Notes: generated by a model not told the origin, from the sequence alone. A DNA stretch of 64,000 nt from Buchnera aphidicola (Periphyllus lyropictus) (GCF_024029895.1 NZ_CP097457.1:392891-456890), one strand, 5' to 3'; positions 40,138 through 52,632 are shown, counted from the first letter of the stretch. Made by a program: numbers and translations.

Positions 40138-41109
40138 TTATAAGTATAAAACTAAAAAAGCAGTAAATAATAAATTTAATAATGCAATAGGAAAACAAAC
40201 TAACCATCCAAAAATCATAACTCGATCATATCTTGGTCTTGGTAAAGAAGCTCTAATTAAAATAAACAAAAAAATAAAAAACAAAGATTTCAAAATAAAC
40301 CAAAAAATAGACACTGAATAAAAACCATAAAATCCTCCAAAAAATAATGTTGTTATTAAACATGACATTATAATAATAGAAATATATTCTCCTATAAAAA
40401 ACATACCAAATTTCATTCCAGAATATTCAATATGATAACCATCAGCAAGTTCTTGCTCAGATTCTGGTTGATCAAAAGGATGTCTATGACAAATAGCTAA
40501 AGAAGAAATAAAAAAAGTTAAAAATCCAAAAAATTGAGGAATAATATTCCATAAATGTGATTGATTAAAAGTAATTTCTAATAAACTAAATGAACCTGCT
40601 TTTACTACTGTTCCCATTACAGATAAACCCAAAAAAACTTCATAACTTAAAGTTTGAGCAGCAGCTCTCATAGCTCCTAAAAAAGAAAATTTATTATTAC
40701 TCGACCATCCAGATAATAATATCGAATAAACAGATAAACTTGCCATCATTAAAAAAAATAAAATACCTATTTTAAAATCAATTATTTGCATATTTTTTGA
40801 AAAAGGAATAATAACAGAAACTAATAAAATAGAACTAAAAGAAAGAATTGGAGCAATATTAAAAATAAATTTATGACTAAAATTAGGAGTCCAATCTTCT
40901 TTAAAAAATATTTTTATCATATCAGCAAATAATTGCAAAGAACCAAAAAAACCTACTCTATTTGGACCATATCTATTTTGAAATAAAGCTAACAATCTTC
41001 TTTCAATTACACTTAACATTGCTCCAAAAACAACTATTGAAAAAAAAATTAAAAACGATTGAAATACATTAAATAATACATGAGTATTATAAGTAAATAA
41101 AAAATTCAT
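40138..41109 (-). CDS. nuoH: NADH-quinone oxidoreductase subunit H
   Basis: Membrane subunit at the junction of the arms that forms much of the quinone site. The 323 residues (E. coli 325) contain [18 protein letters not shown] and [16 protein letters not shown], then [19 protein letters not shown] with the conserved Glu. [25 protein letters not shown] and the C-terminal [13 protein letters not shown] are also kept. It starts 1 nt after the nuoG stop. Confidence 0.97.
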   Translation of the reverse strand: MNFLFTYNTHVLFNVFQSFLIFFSIVVFGAMLSVIERRLLALFQNRYGPNRVGFFGSLQLFADMIKIFFKEDWTPNFSHKFIFNIAPILSFSSILLVSVIIPFSKNMQIIDFKIGILFFLMMASLSVYSILLSGWSSNNKFSFLGAMRAAAQTLSYEVFLGLSVMGTVVKAGSFSLLEITFNQSHLWNIIPQFFGFLTFFISSLAICHRHPFDQPESEQELADGYHIEYSGMKFGMFFIGEYISIIIMSCLITTLFFGGFYGFYSVSIFWFILKSLFFIFLFILIRASLPRPRYDRVMIFGWLVCFPIALLNLLFTAFLVLYL

Positions 41110-41110
41110 A

Positions 41111-43831
41111 TTATACTTCCTTTAAGTCTTTTATTTCTTTTCCAATAAGAAAAATAGAAGTTTTAAAATTTCCTATAGGTAAAGCTATTTGACCTAACGC
41201 TAAATGATTAGAATATTTTATATAAAAATTATATATTTCATTTAAACAAGTAAAAGAAACTCTACTTTTATTAGAAATTTTTAATTTTCTTGCATCTATT
41301 TTATTTATTATCATATAATTTTTTTTATTTTTTTTTCTTATTATTTTAGAATATTGACTTAATTCTTCATTTTTGAATAATTTATAGTATGGAGTGATAA
41401 AAAATTTGTTTTTTATAATATAGTGTTTAAAAAAAATTTTAAAATAATTTAACTTACTTTTATTATTTACAAATTTTAAAATTTTTCCTGGATTTCCAGA
41501 TAAAAGATTTCCATTTACCTCTTTCTGAAATTTATGCCATCCTTGAGAAGAATTCCATTGAGGAGACCATATAAAAGGTATACAAGAAGAAAATTTTTTA
41601 TAAACTAAACTTCCTTCCATTGAAAATGAAAACATTGTATCTGTATCTTTTATAGATTGAATTTCATGTACATCAATATCTGCACGAAGCGAAGTTCTTC
41701 CACTAGATCTATGAGAAGAACGAGGAATTTTCTGACCAAAAACTTTAAATGAAGAATTAGGAGCAGATTTTTTTATATTTTTAAAAATAGGAAATTTATA
41801 AATACAAAAATCTATCATATTATCTAAATTATTTATTAATAAAGAATTTTTATCTAATTTTGATTTAATAATATTTAAAAATTTCCAACTAGAAATAATA
41901 GAATTTTTTTTATTATAAAAGTTAATATCATATACTTGAAAAAATCTTTGAGCTCTTAATTCATAATTAACAAATGTTCCAGAACTTTCAAAAACATTCG
42001 TAACTGGAATAACTAAATCTGCTTTTTTTACAGTTTTTGTTAATTGATGATCCAAAACAATAATTTTTTTAAATTTTTCTAAAATGAAATTTAAATATAT
42101 TTTTGGAAAAGATAAAAACAAATCATTTTCTACAACAATTAAAGTAGAATTTTTTTTTTTTTTAACTTTCTTAAAAATCTTTTCTAAAGATTTTCCATTT
42201 AATATTTCTAAACCCATTGAATTAACTGTAGGAGTTAATAAAACTAAACCAACTTCTAAACCTAACTTTTTTAAATTATAAGCTATATTGTAAGATGATT
42301 TTATAATAGATAAATTTCTAGAATGAGATCCAGAAACAATTAATATTTTTTTAGATTTTAATAAAATTTTTGATATATATAAAGATTTTTTTTTTAAATA
42401 ATCATTTAAATTATTAGAATGAGAATAATTTTTTATTAAATTTTCTGATATACAATATCCAAAATAAGCTTGATCTTCAGGATTAGCTTCATAAGAAAAA
42501 TCTGAAATATCTTCTAATTTTGTTTTATCAGTATTTGTAATAAATAAAAAATTTTTTTTAATTTTTTTAAAATTATTAATTGCAGATGTATGCCAATAAG
42601 GTAAATTATTAAAATTTAATAAATTTTTAGAAATTTTTTTTAATGCTTGACGAATAGACAAAGCTAACCTAGAAGATGTTTGTGTAATATCTTCACCTAA
42701 AATAAATATCGAATCATAACTCTCTACTTCTTTCAACGATGGAACTTTTATATTTCCTTTTTTTAATATTTTTAGAATTAAAGAAGTACATTTTTTGTCT
42801 ATATCTATCATTCCTGAAGAAAAATTATCTACTCCAACTAATTCTTGAAGAGCAACATTAGTCTCTATACTTGCTCGAGAAGAACCAATTCCAACGACTA
42901 ATGAAGAATTTTGAATAATTTTAAAAAATTTTTTAATAGATTTAAATTTGTTGATATCCTGAAATTTATTATTATTTTTTTTATATAAATACTTTGGACG
43001 ATTAGAAACATTTGAATAACCATATCCAAAACGACCTAAATCACATAAAAAATAATTGTTAATATTTTTATGATATCTATTTTCAATTCTTCTAATTTTA
43101 TTATATCTTTCTCCAGCAATAATATTACATCCAACACTACAATGTATACAAATACTAGGAGCATTTTGAATATCCCATTTTCTAGAATAATTTTTAGAAT
43201 GCGTTTTATCTGTAAAAACTCCTGTAGGGCAAACTTCTATTAAATTACCTGAATATTCACTTTTTAATTCTCCATCTTGAAAACGACCAAAATAAATATT
43301 ATTATTTGATCCATATACATTAAAATCTTTTCCATCTGCATAATCACGATAATACCTTACACAACGATAACAAGATATACAACGATTCATTTCATGAGAT
43401 AAAAAAAATCCTAAATATTGACTATTATATTTTTTTTTTTTAAACCTATAACGACGAGAAAAATGTTGAGTCATAACTGTCATGTCTTGTAAATGACAAT
43501 TACCACCTTCTTCACATACTGGACAATCATGAGGATGATTAGTCATTAATAATTCAATGATATTTTTTCTAAAAATCTTAGATTCATTATCATTAATAGT
43601 AATAATAGAATTTTTTTCAGCAAAAGTCATACAAGACATAACTATTCTTCCATTAATATCTTCTTTATTTTGATATTTTTTTACTGCACACTGTCTACAA
43701 AAACCTACACTTCCTAATTTAGGATGCCAACAAAAATAAGGAACATCTAACCCTAAATTCAAAAATTCTTGTAATAAATTATTTAATGGATTTACTCTAT
43801 ATTTTTTTCCATCTATATAAATCTTTACCAT
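41111..43831 (-). CDS. nuoG: NADH-quinone oxidoreductase subunit G
   Basis: Largest peripheral subunit, carrying a 2Fe-2S and several 4Fe-4S clusters between NuoF and NuoI. The 906 residues (E. coli 908) begin with the ferredoxin domain [17 protein letters not shown] then [24 protein letters not shown] contains the His-Cys3 cluster, [17 protein letters not shown] follows, and [12 protein letters not shown] holds the extra N7-type cluster of enterobacteria. The molybdopterin-like C-terminal two thirds are less conserved. nuoF lies 103 nt upstream. Confidence 0.97.
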   Translation of the reverse strand: MVKIYIDGKKYRVNPLNNLLQEFLNLGLDVPYFCWHPKLGSVGFCRQCAVKKYQNKEDINGRIVMSCMTFAEKNSIITINDNESKIFRKNIIELLMTNHPHDCPVCEEGGNCHLQDMTVMTQHFSRRYRFKKKKYNSQYLGFFLSHEMNRCISCYRCVRYYRDYADGKDFNVYGSNNNIYFGRFQDGELKSEYSGNLIEVCPTGVFTDKTHSKNYSRKWDIQNAPSICIHCSVGCNIIAGERYNKIRRIENRYHKNINNYFLCDLGRFGYGYSNVSNRPKYLYKKNNNKFQDINKFKSIKKFFKIIQNSSLVVGIGSSRASIETNVALQELVGVDNFSSGMIDIDKKCTSLILKILKKGNIKVPSLKEVESYDSIFILGEDITQTSSRLALSIRQALKKISKNLLNFNNLPYWHTSAINNFKKIKKNFLFITNTDKTKLEDISDFSYEANPEDQAYFGYCISENLIKNYSHSNNLNDYLKKKSLYISKILLKSKKILIVSGSHSRNLSIIKSSYNIAYNLKKLGLEVGLVLLTPTVNSMGLEILNGKSLEKIFKKVKKKKNSTLIVVENDLFLSFPKIYLNFILEKFKKIIVLDHQLTKTVKKADLVIPVTNVFESSGTFVNYELRAQRFFQVYDINFYNKKNSIISSWKFLNIIKSKLDKNSLLINNLDNMIDFCIYKFPIFKNIKKSAPNSSFKVFGQKIPRSSHRSSGRTSLRADIDVHEIQSIKDTDTMFSFSMEGSLVYKKFSSCIPFIWSPQWNSSQGWHKFQKEVNGNLLSGNPGKILKFVNNKSKLNYFKIFFKHYIIKNKFFITPYYKLFKNEELSQYSKIIRKKNKKNYMIINKIDARKLKISNKSRVSFTCLNEIYNFYIKYSNHLALGQIALPIGNFKTSIFLIGKEIKDLKEV

Positions 43832-43934
43832 ATTTAATTTTCCAAAATTTTAAAATTAAATTTTAATAACATATAAAAATTTTTATATATTTTTTATATT
43901 AATTCCTTTAATAATAATTTTAATTATTAAGATA

Positions 43935-45263
43935 TTATATTAAATTTGATTGTATACCATTAATTTTTGTTAAAAAATTTTTATTTTTTTTATTTATTCC
44001 AAATTCAAAATCATTACGAAAATATTTTATTGCACTTTTTAAAGGAGAAACAGCTCCTGGAGCATGAGCACATAAAGTTTTTCCAGGTCCCATTTGAATA
44101 CATAAATTCTCTAAAATTTCTATATCTCCTTCTTTTCCTTTATTACTTTTCAAAGATTTTAAAATATTTACAACCCAAGGTAAACCATCTCTACAAGGAG
44201 TACATAATCCACAAGATTCTCTAGAAAAAAAAATTTCTAAGTTTAAAACTAAATCAATCATATTAACATTTTCATCTATAGCTAAAGCTAATCCAGTTCC
44301 TAATCTACTTCCAACTTTTTGTATACTTGAAAAACCCATTGGAACATCAAGATGTTTTTTTATTAAAAAATCCGTTCCAGCTCCTCCAGGTAACCATGCT
44401 TTTAATTTTAAATTATTTTTCATTCCAAGAGCATAATCTTCTAATATTTCTCTTGCTGTAATTCCAAATGGTAACTCCCATATTCCTGGCTTATTAACTA
44501 ATCCAGAAAATCCCATTAATTTCGTTCCTGAATCTTCATTTTTAGAAAGATTTTTATACCAATCAATAGAATTAGAAATAATTGCAGGTATATTAGATAA
44601 TGTTTCAACATTATTTACACAAGTAGGATAACCCCATAAACCAATATTAGCAGGAAATGGAGGTTTAATTCTAGGATTAGCTCTTTTACCTTCTAATGAA
44701 TTAATTAAAGCTGTTTCTTCACCACAAATATATCTACCCGCTCCAGTATGCAAAACAAGATCAAATGAAAAATTACTATTTAAAATATTTTTTCCAAGAA
44801 ATTTTTTTTTATAAGCCTCTTTTATAGCTCTTTTTAATATTTTTTCAGGATTTATATATTCTCCTCTTAAAAAAATATAACCGAGTGAAACATTTAATGC
44901 ATACGCTCCAATTATCATTCCTTCAATTACTTGATGTGGGCAATTTTCTATAATCCATCTATCTTTATAAGTTCCAGGTTCCATTTCATCAGCATTACAA
45001 ATTAAATATTTTTTGTTACAATTTTCATCTTTTGGCATTAAACTCCATTTTAATCCCGTAAGAAATCCAGCTCCACCCCTTCCTTTTAAACCTGATTTTA
45101 AAATTTTTTTAATAATATCTTTTGGATTAATTTCTTTTATGGCTTTATTTAAAGAAAAATAACCATTTTTTTTTATATATTCTTTTATCCAAACAGTTTT
45201 TTTATCCTTTCTAAATCTCCATGTTAAAGGATGTGTTTCCTCTAATAAATTTATATTTTTCAT
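43935..45263 (-). CDS. nuoF: NADH-quinone oxidoreductase subunit F
   Basis: NADH-oxidising subunit with FMN and the N3 4Fe-4S cluster. The 442 residues (E. coli 445) show the NADH site [16 protein letters not shown], the FMN region [14 protein letters not shown] and [24 protein letters not shown], and the cluster ligands in [13 protein letters not shown] plus a later Cys in TLCAHAPGA. The start overlaps the nuoE stop by 4 nt. Confidence 0.98.
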   Translation of the reverse strand: MKNINLLEETHPLTWRFRKDKKTVWIKEYIKKNGYFSLNKAIKEINPKDIIKKILKSGLKGRGGAGFLTGLKWSLMPKDENCNKKYLICNADEMEPGTYKDRWIIENCPHQVIEGMIIGAYALNVSLGYIFLRGEYINPEKILKRAIKEAYKKKFLGKNILNSNFSFDLVLHTGAGRYICGEETALINSLEGKRANPRIKPPFPANIGLWGYPTCVNNVETLSNIPAIISNSIDWYKNLSKNEDSGTKLMGFSGLVNKPGIWELPFGITAREILEDYALGMKNNLKLKAWLPGGAGTDFLIKKHLDVPMGFSSIQKVGSRLGTGLALAIDENVNMIDLVLNLEIFFSRESCGLCTPCRDGLPWVVNILKSLKSNKGKEGDIEILENLCIQMGPGKTLCAHAPGAVSPLKSAIKYFRNDFEFGINKKNKNFLTKINGIQSNLI

Positions 45264-45760
45264 TTTAAAGAATCCAATAATTTTATAACTGAATTTTTTG
45301 TTAAAAAAAAATATGTATTATTATTAATCATCATTACAGGTCCTCGATCACATGCACCTAAACAACAAATAGGTAATAAAGTAAAATTTTTGTCTTTAGT
45401 AGTTTCTCCACATTTAATTTTCAATTTTTTCTCTAAAACATTTTTAATATCTTTAAATCCTGTAATATAACAAACAACACTATCACAAAATTTAATAACA
45501 TGATTACCTACAGGACTTCTAAAAATTTGACTATAAAAAGTAGCTATACTTTCTATATCACTTGTAGAAATATTTAAAAATTTTGAAAGAAAAAAAATAG
45601 AATCATCTGAAACCCATCCATAATATTTTTGAATAATCTTTAATGCTTCAATTAATAAAGACTGATTATCTAAATAATGATTTTTTATTTTTAAAATTTC
45701 TTTTTTAATTAAAGAATTTATTATTTTATTATTTTTATTTAATTTATTTTTTTTATTCAT
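45260..45760 (-). CDS. nuoE: NADH-quinone oxidoreductase subunit E
   Basis: Thioredoxin-fold subunit with the N1a 2Fe-2S cluster beside NuoF. The 166 residues match E. coli NuoE and contain [32 protein letters not shown], the first ligand pair in [11 protein letters not shown] and the second in [18 protein letters not shown]. Family sequence reads TCCLGNCDKGP; the cluster cysteines are kept. It follows nuoCD after 5 nt. Confidence 0.97.
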   Translation of the reverse strand: MNKKNKLNKNNKIINSLIKKEILKIKNHYLDNQSLLIEALKIIQKYYGWVSDDSIFFLSKFLNISTSDIESIATFYSQIFRSPVGNHVIKFCDSVVCYITGFKDIKNVLEKKLKIKCGETTKDKNFTLLPICCLGACDRGPVMMINNNTYFFLTKNSVIKLLDSLK

Positions 45761-45765
45761 TTTAT

Positions 45766-47562
45766 TTACCTATCTACATCAGACATAACAAAATCAATAC
45801 TTCCTAAATATACAATTAAATCTGAAACTAAACTACCTTTAATAACAGAAGGAATTTGTTGTAAATGAGCAAAACTAGGAGTTCTAATTCTTGTACGATA
45901 ACTCATTGTATTACCATCACTAATAATATAATAACTATTAATTCCTTTAGTAGCTTCAATCATTTGAAAACTTTCTCCATGAGGTATAACTGTTCCCCAA
46001 GAAACTTGTAAAAAATGTGTAATTAAAGTTTCTATATGTTGAAGTGTATTTTCTTTAGAAGGAGGAGTAGTTAAAGGATGTTCTGATTTATAAGGACCTT
46101 CAGGCATATTTTTTAAACATTGTTTTAATATTTCTAAACTTTGATAAATTTCTTCTACTTTTAACATTACTCTAGTATAACAATCACTAATTCGATCACC
46201 TATAGGAATATCAAAATTAAAATTTTGATAACCTGAATACGGTCTTACTTTTCTTATATCAAAATCTACACCTGTAGCTCTTAATCCAGCACCTGTAATA
46301 CCCCAAGATAAAGCTTCCTCTTTCGTATAACCTGCTATTCCTTTAGATCTAGAAATTAAAATACTATTTTTTAATGCAACTTTAATATATAAATTTAATC
46401 TTTTAGGCATCCAATCTAATAATTCTTTTAATGAATGATCCCATCCCTTGGGTAAATCATGAGCTAATCCTCCTATTCTAAACCATGCAGGATGCATTCT
46501 AAAACCAGTAATTAATTCTATAACATCATAAACTTTCTGACGATCAGTAAAAGCTAAAAATACAGTTGTCATAGATCCTACATCTTGAATAAAAGTAGAA
46601 ATATAAAGTAAATGACTATTTATTCGAAATAATTCCGAAATCATTACCCTAATAAATTCAACTCTTTTAGAAACAATTATTCCAGCTAATTTTTCAACTG
46701 CTAAAACATAAGGCATTTCATTAACACATCCTCCTAAATATTCAATACGATCAGTATAAGGAATATAACTATGCCAAGACTGTCTTTCACTCATTTTTTC
46801 AGCTCCTCGATGATGATACCCAATATCAGGAACACAATTAACAATTTTTTCTCCTTTTAATTGTAAAATTATTCTAAAAGCTCCATGAGCTGAAGGATGA
46901 TTAGGGCCTAAATTCAAAAACATATAATCTTCATCATTTTCATTTTCTTTCATACCCCAATCTTTTGGACAAAATTTTAAAGAATTCATTTCTTCTTCTT
47001 CTATCTCTTTTGTTAAAGAATAAGGAGAAAATTCAGTTGCCCTTGAAGGATAATCTTTTCTTAAAGGATGACCCACCCATGTTTTAGGCATAATAATACG
47101 AGTTAAATTAGGATGACCTATAAAAGAAATACCAAACATATCCCATACTTCTCTTTCATACCAATTAGCATTAGAAAAAATATTAGTAATACTATTTATA
47201 TTTAAATCATTTTCAAATAAAGAAACTTTTAACATAATATCTGAATTTTTTGATGTAGATAAAAAATGATAAAAAACAGAAAAATCTACTTTAGGTAAAT
47301 TTTTTTTATTTATTCTTAATCTTTCATCTACTGCATGTAAATCAAATAACATATTATAAAATTTATTTTTTTTACAAAGAAAATTAATAACTTTTAACAA
47401 ATTATTTTTTTCAATCCAAATTATTGGAAAATTAATAGAAGTAGATTGAATAAAAAAAATATCAGAACCAAAAAAATTATATAATTTTTTTAAAATAGGA
47501 AATTTTAAATACTTTTGAAAATTATTTTTATTAAATTTGTAGTTATCATAAAAATCTATCAT
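45766..47562 (-). CDS. nuoC: NADH-quinone oxidoreductase subunit CD (fused)
   Basis: Fusion of the 30-kDa (C) and 49-kDa (D) subunits typical of enterobacteria; the D part builds the quinone cavity with NuoB. The 598 residues include the C-domain signature [21 protein letters not shown] with LRKDYP. The D-domain shows [14 protein letters not shown], with the quinone-site His, then [26 protein letters not shown] and [38 protein letters not shown] completes the match. A linker lies around residues 175-215. Confidence 0.98.
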   Translation of the reverse strand: MIDFYDNYKFNKNNFQKYLKFPILKKLYNFFGSDIFFIQSTSINFPIIWIEKNNLLKVINFLCKKNKFYNMLFDLHAVDERLRINKKNLPKVDFSVFYHFLSTSKNSDIMLKVSLFENDLNINSITNIFSNANWYEREVWDMFGISFIGHPNLTRIIMPKTWVGHPLRKDYPSRATEFSPYSLTKEIEEEEMNSLKFCPKDWGMKENENDEDYMFLNLGPNHPSAHGAFRIILQLKGEKIVNCVPDIGYHHRGAEKMSERQSWHSYIPYTDRIEYLGGCVNEMPYVLAVEKLAGIIVSKRVEFIRVMISELFRINSHLLYISTFIQDVGSMTTVFLAFTDRQKVYDVIELITGFRMHPAWFRIGGLAHDLPKGWDHSLKELLDWMPKRLNLYIKVALKNSILISRSKGIAGYTKEEALSWGITGAGLRATGVDFDIRKVRPYSGYQNFNFDIPIGDRISDCYTRVMLKVEEIYQSLEILKQCLKNMPEGPYKSEHPLTTPPSKENTLQHIETLITHFLQVSWGTVIPHGESFQMIEATKGINSYYIISDGNTMSYRTRIRTPSFAHLQQIPSVIKGSLVSDLIVYLGSIDFVMSDVDR

Positions 47563-47664
47563 AAAATATTTTCACACCTTACTTTAATAATTCTAAATTA
47601 TAATTTTTTTATAATTTTAAAAAAATAAAAAAAAAGAAAAAAATAAAGAAAAAAATTAAAAATA

Positions 47665-48333
47665 TTAAATCTCATTTGGATTTTTAAAATCAAACATAGA
47701 CTGTACTTTTTTTTTATTTCTTTGTTTTTGAGATTTTAAATTTGCTTTATATATTTTATTATCATCTATTATCCATGATAAAGGTCTTCTTTCTTTTGAA
47801 ATAGCTTCTTGTAAAAGCATTAATCCTTGAATATAAGCTTCAGGTCTAGGAGGACATCCAGGTATATAAACATCTACAGGTAATATTTTATCTATTCCTT
47901 GAACAACAGAATAAATATCATACATACCTCCAGAATTAGCACAAGAACCCATAGAAATAACCCATTTTGGTTCTAACATTTGATCATATAAACGTTTAAT
48001 AATAGGTGCCATTTTAATAAATGGAGTACCAGCAATAACCATAACATCTGCTTGTCTGGGAGAAGCTCTTAAAACTTCAGAACCAAATCTAGAAATATCA
48101 TGAACTGATGTAAAAGAAGTAACCATTTCTACATAACAACAAGATAATCCAAAATTATAAGGCCATAAAGAATTTTTACGACCCCAATTTACAAAAAAAT
48201 GAAGAATTTTTTTTAAACTACCAAAAAATATATTTTTTTTTAATTCTATTTCTAATGGATCAGAAACATTTTTTTTAATTATTTTTTTTTCATTATTTTT
48301 ATGAATTTTTATTTTTGTTAATGTATATTTCAT
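47665..48333 (-). CDS. nuoB: NADH-quinone oxidoreductase subunit B
   Basis: Carries the terminal N2 4Fe-4S cluster that reduces quinone. The 222 residues (E. coli 220) show [14 protein letters not shown] with the adjacent cysteines, [45 protein letters not shown], and [12 protein letters not shown]. The N-terminal 45 residues are variable. It lies 26 nt after nuoA and 102 nt before nuoCD. Confidence 0.98.
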   Translation of the reverse strand: MKYTLTKIKIHKNNEKKIIKKNVSDPLEIELKKNIFFGSLKKILHFFVNWGRKNSLWPYNFGLSCCYVEMVTSFTSVHDISRFGSEVLRASPRQADVMVIAGTPFIKMAPIIKRLYDQMLEPKWVISMGSCANSGGMYDIYSVVQGIDKILPVDVYIPGCPPRPEAYIQGLMLLQEAISKERRPLSWIIDDNKIYKANLKSQKQRNKKKVQSMFDFKNPNEI

Positions 48334-48359
48334 AACACCCCAAAATTACTTTACAAAAA

Positions 48360-48752
48360 CTAAATTTTTTTATTATTTTTTTTTGAAGACCAAGATAATG
48401 CTTGTGTTCTATATAAATACAGCAAAGACAATAATATCATAAATATAAAACAGAAAATTTCAATAAAACCATACCAACCAATTTCTCTTACACAAAGCGC
48501 CCATGAATATAAATACATAGATTCTATATCAAATATAACAAAAAACATTGCGAATAAATAAAATTTAACAGAAAATCTTAAATCAGTATTTCCTGTAGAA
48601 GGAGCTCCAGATTCAAAAGGAATATGTTTAACATTTGAAATAGAATAACCACCTAAAATCCAACTAAAAAATAAAAAAACAAAACAAAATAAAAAAACAA
48701 AAAAAACAAAAGAAAAAAAACCAATACAATTAAAAGTTTCATTTTTTATCAT
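48360..48752 (-). CDS. nuoA: NADH-quinone oxidoreductase subunit A
   Basis: Three-helix membrane subunit near the quinone site and first gene of the operon. The 130 residues (E. coli 147) have YESG-type residues as HIPFESGAPSTGNTDLRFSVKFYL and the acidic TM2 segment FVIFDIESMYLYSWA. The N- and C-terminal tails are shorter. It is transcribed divergently from dnaK, so the promoter of the 15-kb nuo operon must lie in the gap at 48753-49114. Confidence 0.96.
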   Translation of the reverse strand: MIKNETFNCIGFFSFVFFVFLFCFVFLFFSWILGGYSISNVKHIPFESGAPSTGNTDLRFSVKFYLFAMFFVIFDIESMYLYSWALCVREIGWYGFIEIFCFIFMILLSLLYLYRTQALSWSSKKNNKKI

Positions 48753-49114
48753 TAAATTACCTATTTAAATATCATAAATTTTAAAAAAAATATTAAATAA
48801 AATAATTTTAATAAATTTTAAAATTAAAAATTTTTGAATATATATCTTATGTATTATATTAATATTTCAAGTATAATAACATTATTAATTTAATTTTCTT
48901 AAAAACCGTTAAAAGAAATAATAAATTTTATTTTAAAAAAAAATAAAATTTTTTTTTATTAAAGACTTGCGATATTTTAAAAAGATCCCCATTTTATTAT
49001 TATTAGAAAAAAAAAAAAAAATATATATATTTATATATTTTTTTCAAAATAATTCTTATTTAATATATTTTTGTTAAAAATTTTTTAAAATAATCTAAAA
49101 ATAAAGGATAAAAA
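48753..49114. promoter_or_regulatory. Divergent nuoA / dnaK upstream region
   Basis: These 362 nt contain the start regions of two opposing operons. A heat-shock promoter for dnaK is visible at 48966-48994 and described separately. AAGGATAAAAA before 49115 is the dnaK ribosome binding site. No clear nuo promoter can be singled out among many A/T boxes near 48840-48880. Confidence 0.55.
48966..48994 (+). promoter_or_regulatory. Heat-shock (sigma-32) promoter of dnaKJ
   Basis: CTTGCGA at 48966-48972, a 14-nt spacer, and CCCCATTT at 48987-48994 match the sigma-32 consensus (CTTGAAA, then CCCCATnT). The four consecutive C residues are striking in this sequence. Transcription would begin near 49001, leaving a leader of about 115 nt before dnaK. 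Confidence 0.85.
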
Positions 49115-51040
49115 ATGAGCAAAATTATTGGAATTGATTTAGGAACTACAAATTCTTGTGTAGCTATTATGGATAACGGAAAAACAAAAGTACTAGAAAA
49201 TTCAGAAGGAGATAGAACAACTCCATCAATTATCGCATATACTGAAAATAATGAAATATTAGTAGGTCAACCAGCAAAAAGACAAGCAATAACAAATCCA
49301 AAAAATACGCTTTTTGCTATAAAAAGATTAATTGGAAGAAAATTTGAAGATGAAGAAGTACAACGTGACTTAGAAATAATGCCTTATAAAATTGTTAAAT
49401 CAAAAAATTCTGATGCATGGATTAATGTTAAAAATCAAAAAATGGCACCTCCTCAAATCTCAGCAGAAATATTAAAAAAAATGAAAAAAACTGCAGAAGA
49501 ATATTTAGGGGAAAAAGTAAACGAAGCAGTAATAACTGTACCAGCATATTTTAATGATTCTCAAAGACAAGCTACAAAGGATGCAGGAAAAATAGCAGGA
49601 TTAAATGTAAAAAGAATTATTAATGAACCAACTGCAGCAGCATTAGCATATGGATTAGATAAAAATAAAGGAAATAAAACAATTGCAGTTTATGATTTAG
49701 GTGGTGGAACATTTGATATTTCTATCATAGAAATAGATGAAGTAGATAAAGAAAAAACATTTGAAGTATTAGCAACTAATGGAGATACACATCTTGGAGG
49801 AGAAGATTTTGATAGTAGATTAATTAATTATTTAGTAAAAGAATTTCAAAAAGAACAAGGATTTAACTTAAAAAACGATTCTCTTGCTATGCAAAGATTA
49901 AAAGAAGCTGCAGAAAAAGCTAAAATAGAACTTTCTTCTACTAAAGAAACAAATATAAATCTTCCTTATATTACAGCAGATTCAAATGGTCCAAAACACC
50001 TTAATATAAAAGTAACTAGATCAAAACTAGAATCTCTTGTAGAAGATTTAATAAAAAGATCTATGAAACCACTACAAACTGCTTTAAAAGATGCAAAATT
50101 ATCTGTCTCTGATATTAATGATATAATATTAGTAGGTGGGCAAACTAGAATGCCTATGGTTCAAAAAAAAGTTTCTAAATTTTTTGGAAAAAAACCAAGA
50201 AAAGATGTAAATCCAGATGAGGCTGTAGCAATAGGTGCTGCTGTTCAAGGAGGAGTTTTATCCGGAGACGTTAAAGATGTATTATTATTAGATGTAACAC
50301 CATTATCTCTTGGTATTGAAACTATGGGTGGAGTAATGACTACCTTAATAAGCAAAAACACTACTGTTCCAACTAAACATAGTCAAATATTTTCTACAGC
50401 AGAAGATAATCAATCAGCTGTAACTATTCATGTTTTACAAGGTGAAAGAAAAAAATCTATTGACAATAAATCTTTAGGTCAATTTAATTTAGACGGAATA
50501 CAACCTGCTCCAAGAGGAATGGCTCAAATAGAAGTTACATTCGATATTGATGCAGATGGAATATTACACGTTTCTGCAAAAGATAAAAAAACAGGAAAAG
50601 AACAAAAAATTACTATTAAATCATCTTCTGGATTAAAAAAAGAAGAAATCAAAAAAATGATAAAAGAAGCAGAAGAAAATTCTGAAGAAGATAGAAAATT
50701 TGAAGAACTTGTTCAAATAAGAAATCAAGGTGATCAAATTTCTCACAGTACAAAAAAACAACTAAAAGAATGTGAAAATAAAATTAACATACAAGACAAG
50801 AAAGATATTGAATTAGCATTAAAAAATCTTGATGAATCATTAAAAAAAGAAAATAAAGAAGATATTGAAAAAAATATACAAGAATTAATAAAAGTATCTT
50901 CTAAATTAATAGAAGCTAATAAAAAAAATAATACAACAAATAACAATAAAAATAATACAACATCTTCAGAAAAAGATAATAATGTCGTAGATGCAGAATT
51001 TGAAGAAGTAAAAGATAAAAAAAATAACAAAAAAAAATAA
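49115..51040 (+). CDS. dnaK: Chaperone DnaK (Hsp70)
   Basis: ATP-driven chaperone working with DnaJ and GrpE. The 641 residues (E. coli 638) contain [67 protein letters not shown], and [12 protein letters not shown] in the ATPase domain. The linker [16 protein letters not shown] is near residue 390. The disordered C-terminus is Asn- and Lys-rich but retains [10 protein letters not shown]. Codon choice is less A/T-extreme than in neighbours. A sigma-32 promoter precedes it and dnaJ follows after a hairpin. Confidence 0.99.
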   Translation: MSKIIGIDLGTTNSCVAIMDNGKTKVLENSEGDRTTPSIIAYTENNEILVGQPAKRQAITNPKNTLFAIKRLIGRKFEDEEVQRDLEIMPYKIVKSKNSDAWINVKNQKMAPPQISAEILKKMKKTAEEYLGEKVNEAVITVPAYFNDSQRQATKDAGKIAGLNVKRIINEPTAAALAYGLDKNKGNKTIAVYDLGGGTFDISIIEIDEVDKEKTFEVLATNGDTHLGGEDFDSRLINYLVKEFQKEQGFNLKNDSLAMQRLKEAAEKAKIELSSTKETNINLPYITADSNGPKHLNIKVTRSKLESLVEDLIKRSMKPLQTALKDAKLSVSDINDIILVGGQTRMPMVQKKVSKFFGKKPRKDVNPDEAVAIGAAVQGGVLSGDVKDVLLLDVTPLSLGIETMGGVMTTLISKNTTVPTKHSQIFSTAEDNQSAVTIHVLQGERKKSIDNKSLGQFNLDGIQPAPRGMAQIEVTFDIDADGILHVSAKDKKTGKEQKITIKSSSGLKKEEIKKMIKEAEENSEEDRKFEELVQIRNQGDQISHSTKKQLKECENKINIQDKKDIELALKNLDESLKKENKEDIEKNIQELIKVSSKLIEANKKNNTTNNNKNNTTSSEKDNNVVDAEFEEVKDKKNNKKK

Positions 51041-51063
51041 AAATTGTTAAAACTTTTAACTTC

Positions 51064-51096
51064 AACGGGCTAAGAAAATAAAAACTAAGCCCGTTT
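51064..51096 (+). terminator. Hairpin between dnaK and dnaJ
   Basis: AACGGGCT (51064-51071) and AGCCCGTT (51088-51095) form an 8-bp GC-rich stem followed by only three T residues, 33 nt before dnaJ. It probably acts as a partial terminator or RNA-stability element that makes DnaK more abundant than DnaJ; this is inference. Confidence 0.6.
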
Positions 51097-51128
51097 AAAA
51101 ATATAAAAAAAGGATCGCATTAAAAAAA

Positions 51129-52268
51129 ATGACAATCAAAGAAGATTATTATAAAGTATTAAATATTCCTAAATCTGCGACAGAAAGAGAAATAAAAAGA
51201 GCTTATAAAAGATTAGCAATGAAACATCATCCTGATAGAAATAAAAATAGTAAAATTTCAGAAAAAAAATTTAAAAAAATTAAAGAAGCATATGAAATTT
51301 TAATTGATCCTAAAAAAAGATCTGCATATGATCAATATGGACATTCCGCTTTTGATCAGAATTCTTCAGGAGATAATTTCCAAGAAAATTTTACACACTC
51401 TTCAGATTTTGGAGATATTTTTGGAGATGTATTTGGAGATATTTTTGGAAATAATCAAAGTAATAATAGTTATCAAGGAGCAGATTTACAATATAATATT
51501 AATTTAAATTTAGAAGAAGCTGTAAAAGGATGTACTAAAAAAATTTATATACCAAAATTAAAAATATGTTCATTATGTAAAGGTAGTAAAATTCAACCTG
51601 GAACACAAAAAGAAAATTGTAGAACATGTAACGGAAATGGTAATATACATATGAGAAAAGGATTTTTTACAGTACAACAAACATGTCCTTCTTGTAATGG
51701 AAGAGGAAGTTATATAAAAAATCCATGTAATAATTGTAATGGAAATGGAAAAATTAAAAAATCTAAAAAATTATTAATAAAAATTCCTTCTGGAATAAAT
51801 GAAAATGATAAAATTAAATTAAATAATGAAGGAGAAGAAGGAACAAACGGAGCTGCATCTGGAGATTTATACATAAAAATAAATATAAAAAAACATCATA
51901 TTTTTACAAGAAAAGAAAACGATTTATATTGCGAAGTACCTATATGTTTTACCGTAGCTGCATTAGGGGGAAACGTAGAAGTTCCAACATTAAATGGAAG
52001 ATTAAAGTTAAAAATTCCACCTGAAACACAATCAGGAAAAATTTTCAAAATTCGAGGAAAAGGAGTTCAATCACTTAGAAATAGATTTGCAGGAGATCTT
52101 CTATGTAAAATAATTATAGAAACACCTGTTAATCTTAATAATAGTCAAAAAAAATTATTACAAAAATTTGAAAATAGCATTCAAGGATATCAAAAAAAAA
52201 AAAATAATCCTCGTTCCACAAGATTTTTTGATAGTGTAAAAAAATTTTTTGATAATTTAACAATGTAA
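51129..52268 (+). CDS. dnaJ: Chaperone DnaJ (Hsp40)
   Basis: Stimulates DnaK ATPase and delivers substrates. The 379 residues (E. coli 376) have the J domain with [14 protein letters not shown] (HPD near residue 33), a Gly/Asp/Phe-rich linker with [13 protein letters not shown], and four zinc repeats [24 protein letters not shown] and CNNCNGNG. The C-terminal substrate domain includes [15 protein letters not shown]. The only ATG that fits is 51129, although AAAGGA lies 14 nt upstream, a rather long spacing. Confidence 0.98.
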   Translation: MTIKEDYYKVLNIPKSATEREIKRAYKRLAMKHHPDRNKNSKISEKKFKKIKEAYEILIDPKKRSAYDQYGHSAFDQNSSGDNFQENFTHSSDFGDIFGDVFGDIFGNNQSNNSYQGADLQYNINLNLEEAVKGCTKKIYIPKLKICSLCKGSKIQPGTQKENCRTCNGNGNIHMRKGFFTVQQTCPSCNGRGSYIKNPCNNCNGNGKIKKSKKLLIKIPSGINENDKIKLNNEGEEGTNGAASGDLYIKINIKKHHIFTRKENDLYCEVPICFTVAALGGNVEVPTLNGRLKLKIPPETQSGKIFKIRGKGVQSLRNRFAGDLLCKIIIETPVNLNNSQKKLLQKFENSIQGYQKKKNNPRSTRFFDSVKKFFDNLTM

Positions 52269-52277
52269 TTATTTTAA

Positions 52278-52331
52278 AAAAGCAGTATTATTTCTAAATT
52301 TTTAAATATTTTAGAAATCAATACCGCTTTT
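52278..52331. terminator. Bidirectional terminator of dnaJ and rpsT
   Basis: A long imperfect inverted repeat pairs AAAAGCAGTATT with its partner near AATACCGCTTTT, extended by TTTCTAAA and TTTAGAAA, between the convergent stops of dnaJ and rpsT. T runs flank it on both strands; on the minus strand the single mismatch becomes G-U. Confidence 0.65.
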
Positions 52332-52359
52332 AAAATTTTTTTAAATTTCATAAAAAATA

Positions 52360-52632
52360 TTATTTTTCATTATTAATATTTCTAATTTTATATAATAAAT
52401 TAGATTTATATCGAGACGCTTTATTTTTATTTATAATTCCTTGACGAGAATATTTATCTAAAATTGATTGTAATTTTTTTAATGAAAAAATAGATTTTTT
52501 TAAATCATTAGAAGAAATAAAAAATAACACTTTTTTTAAATAAGTTTTAATAATAGAACGTTTTTTATTATTAGATTTTCTTCTTTTTTCAGAAGTAATA
52601 GTACTTTTTTTTGATGATTTTAAATTAGCCAA
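52360..52632 (-). CDS. rpsT: 30S ribosomal protein S20
   Basis: Primary 16S rRNA-binding protein of the small subunit. The 90 residues (E. coli 87) begin MANLKSSKKSTITSEKRRKSNNKKRS, contain IIKTYLKKVL, and end in KLQSILDKYSRQGIINKNKASRYKSNL with the usual N-K-A-R/S-R-x-K-S-x-L motif. AGGAG lies just upstream of the start at 52632. Convergent with dnaJ. Confidence 0.97.
   Translation of the reverse strand: MANLKSSKKSTITSEKRRKSNNKKRSIIKTYLKKVLFFISSNDLKKSIFSLKKLQSILDKYSRQGIINKNKASRYKSNLLYKIRNINNEK

Noticed and set aside
40124..40207. N-terminal extension of nuoI by 28 codons
   Set aside because: It would overlap nuoH, lacks family similarity, and ATG 40123 has a good AAGGA and gives the usual 180 residues.
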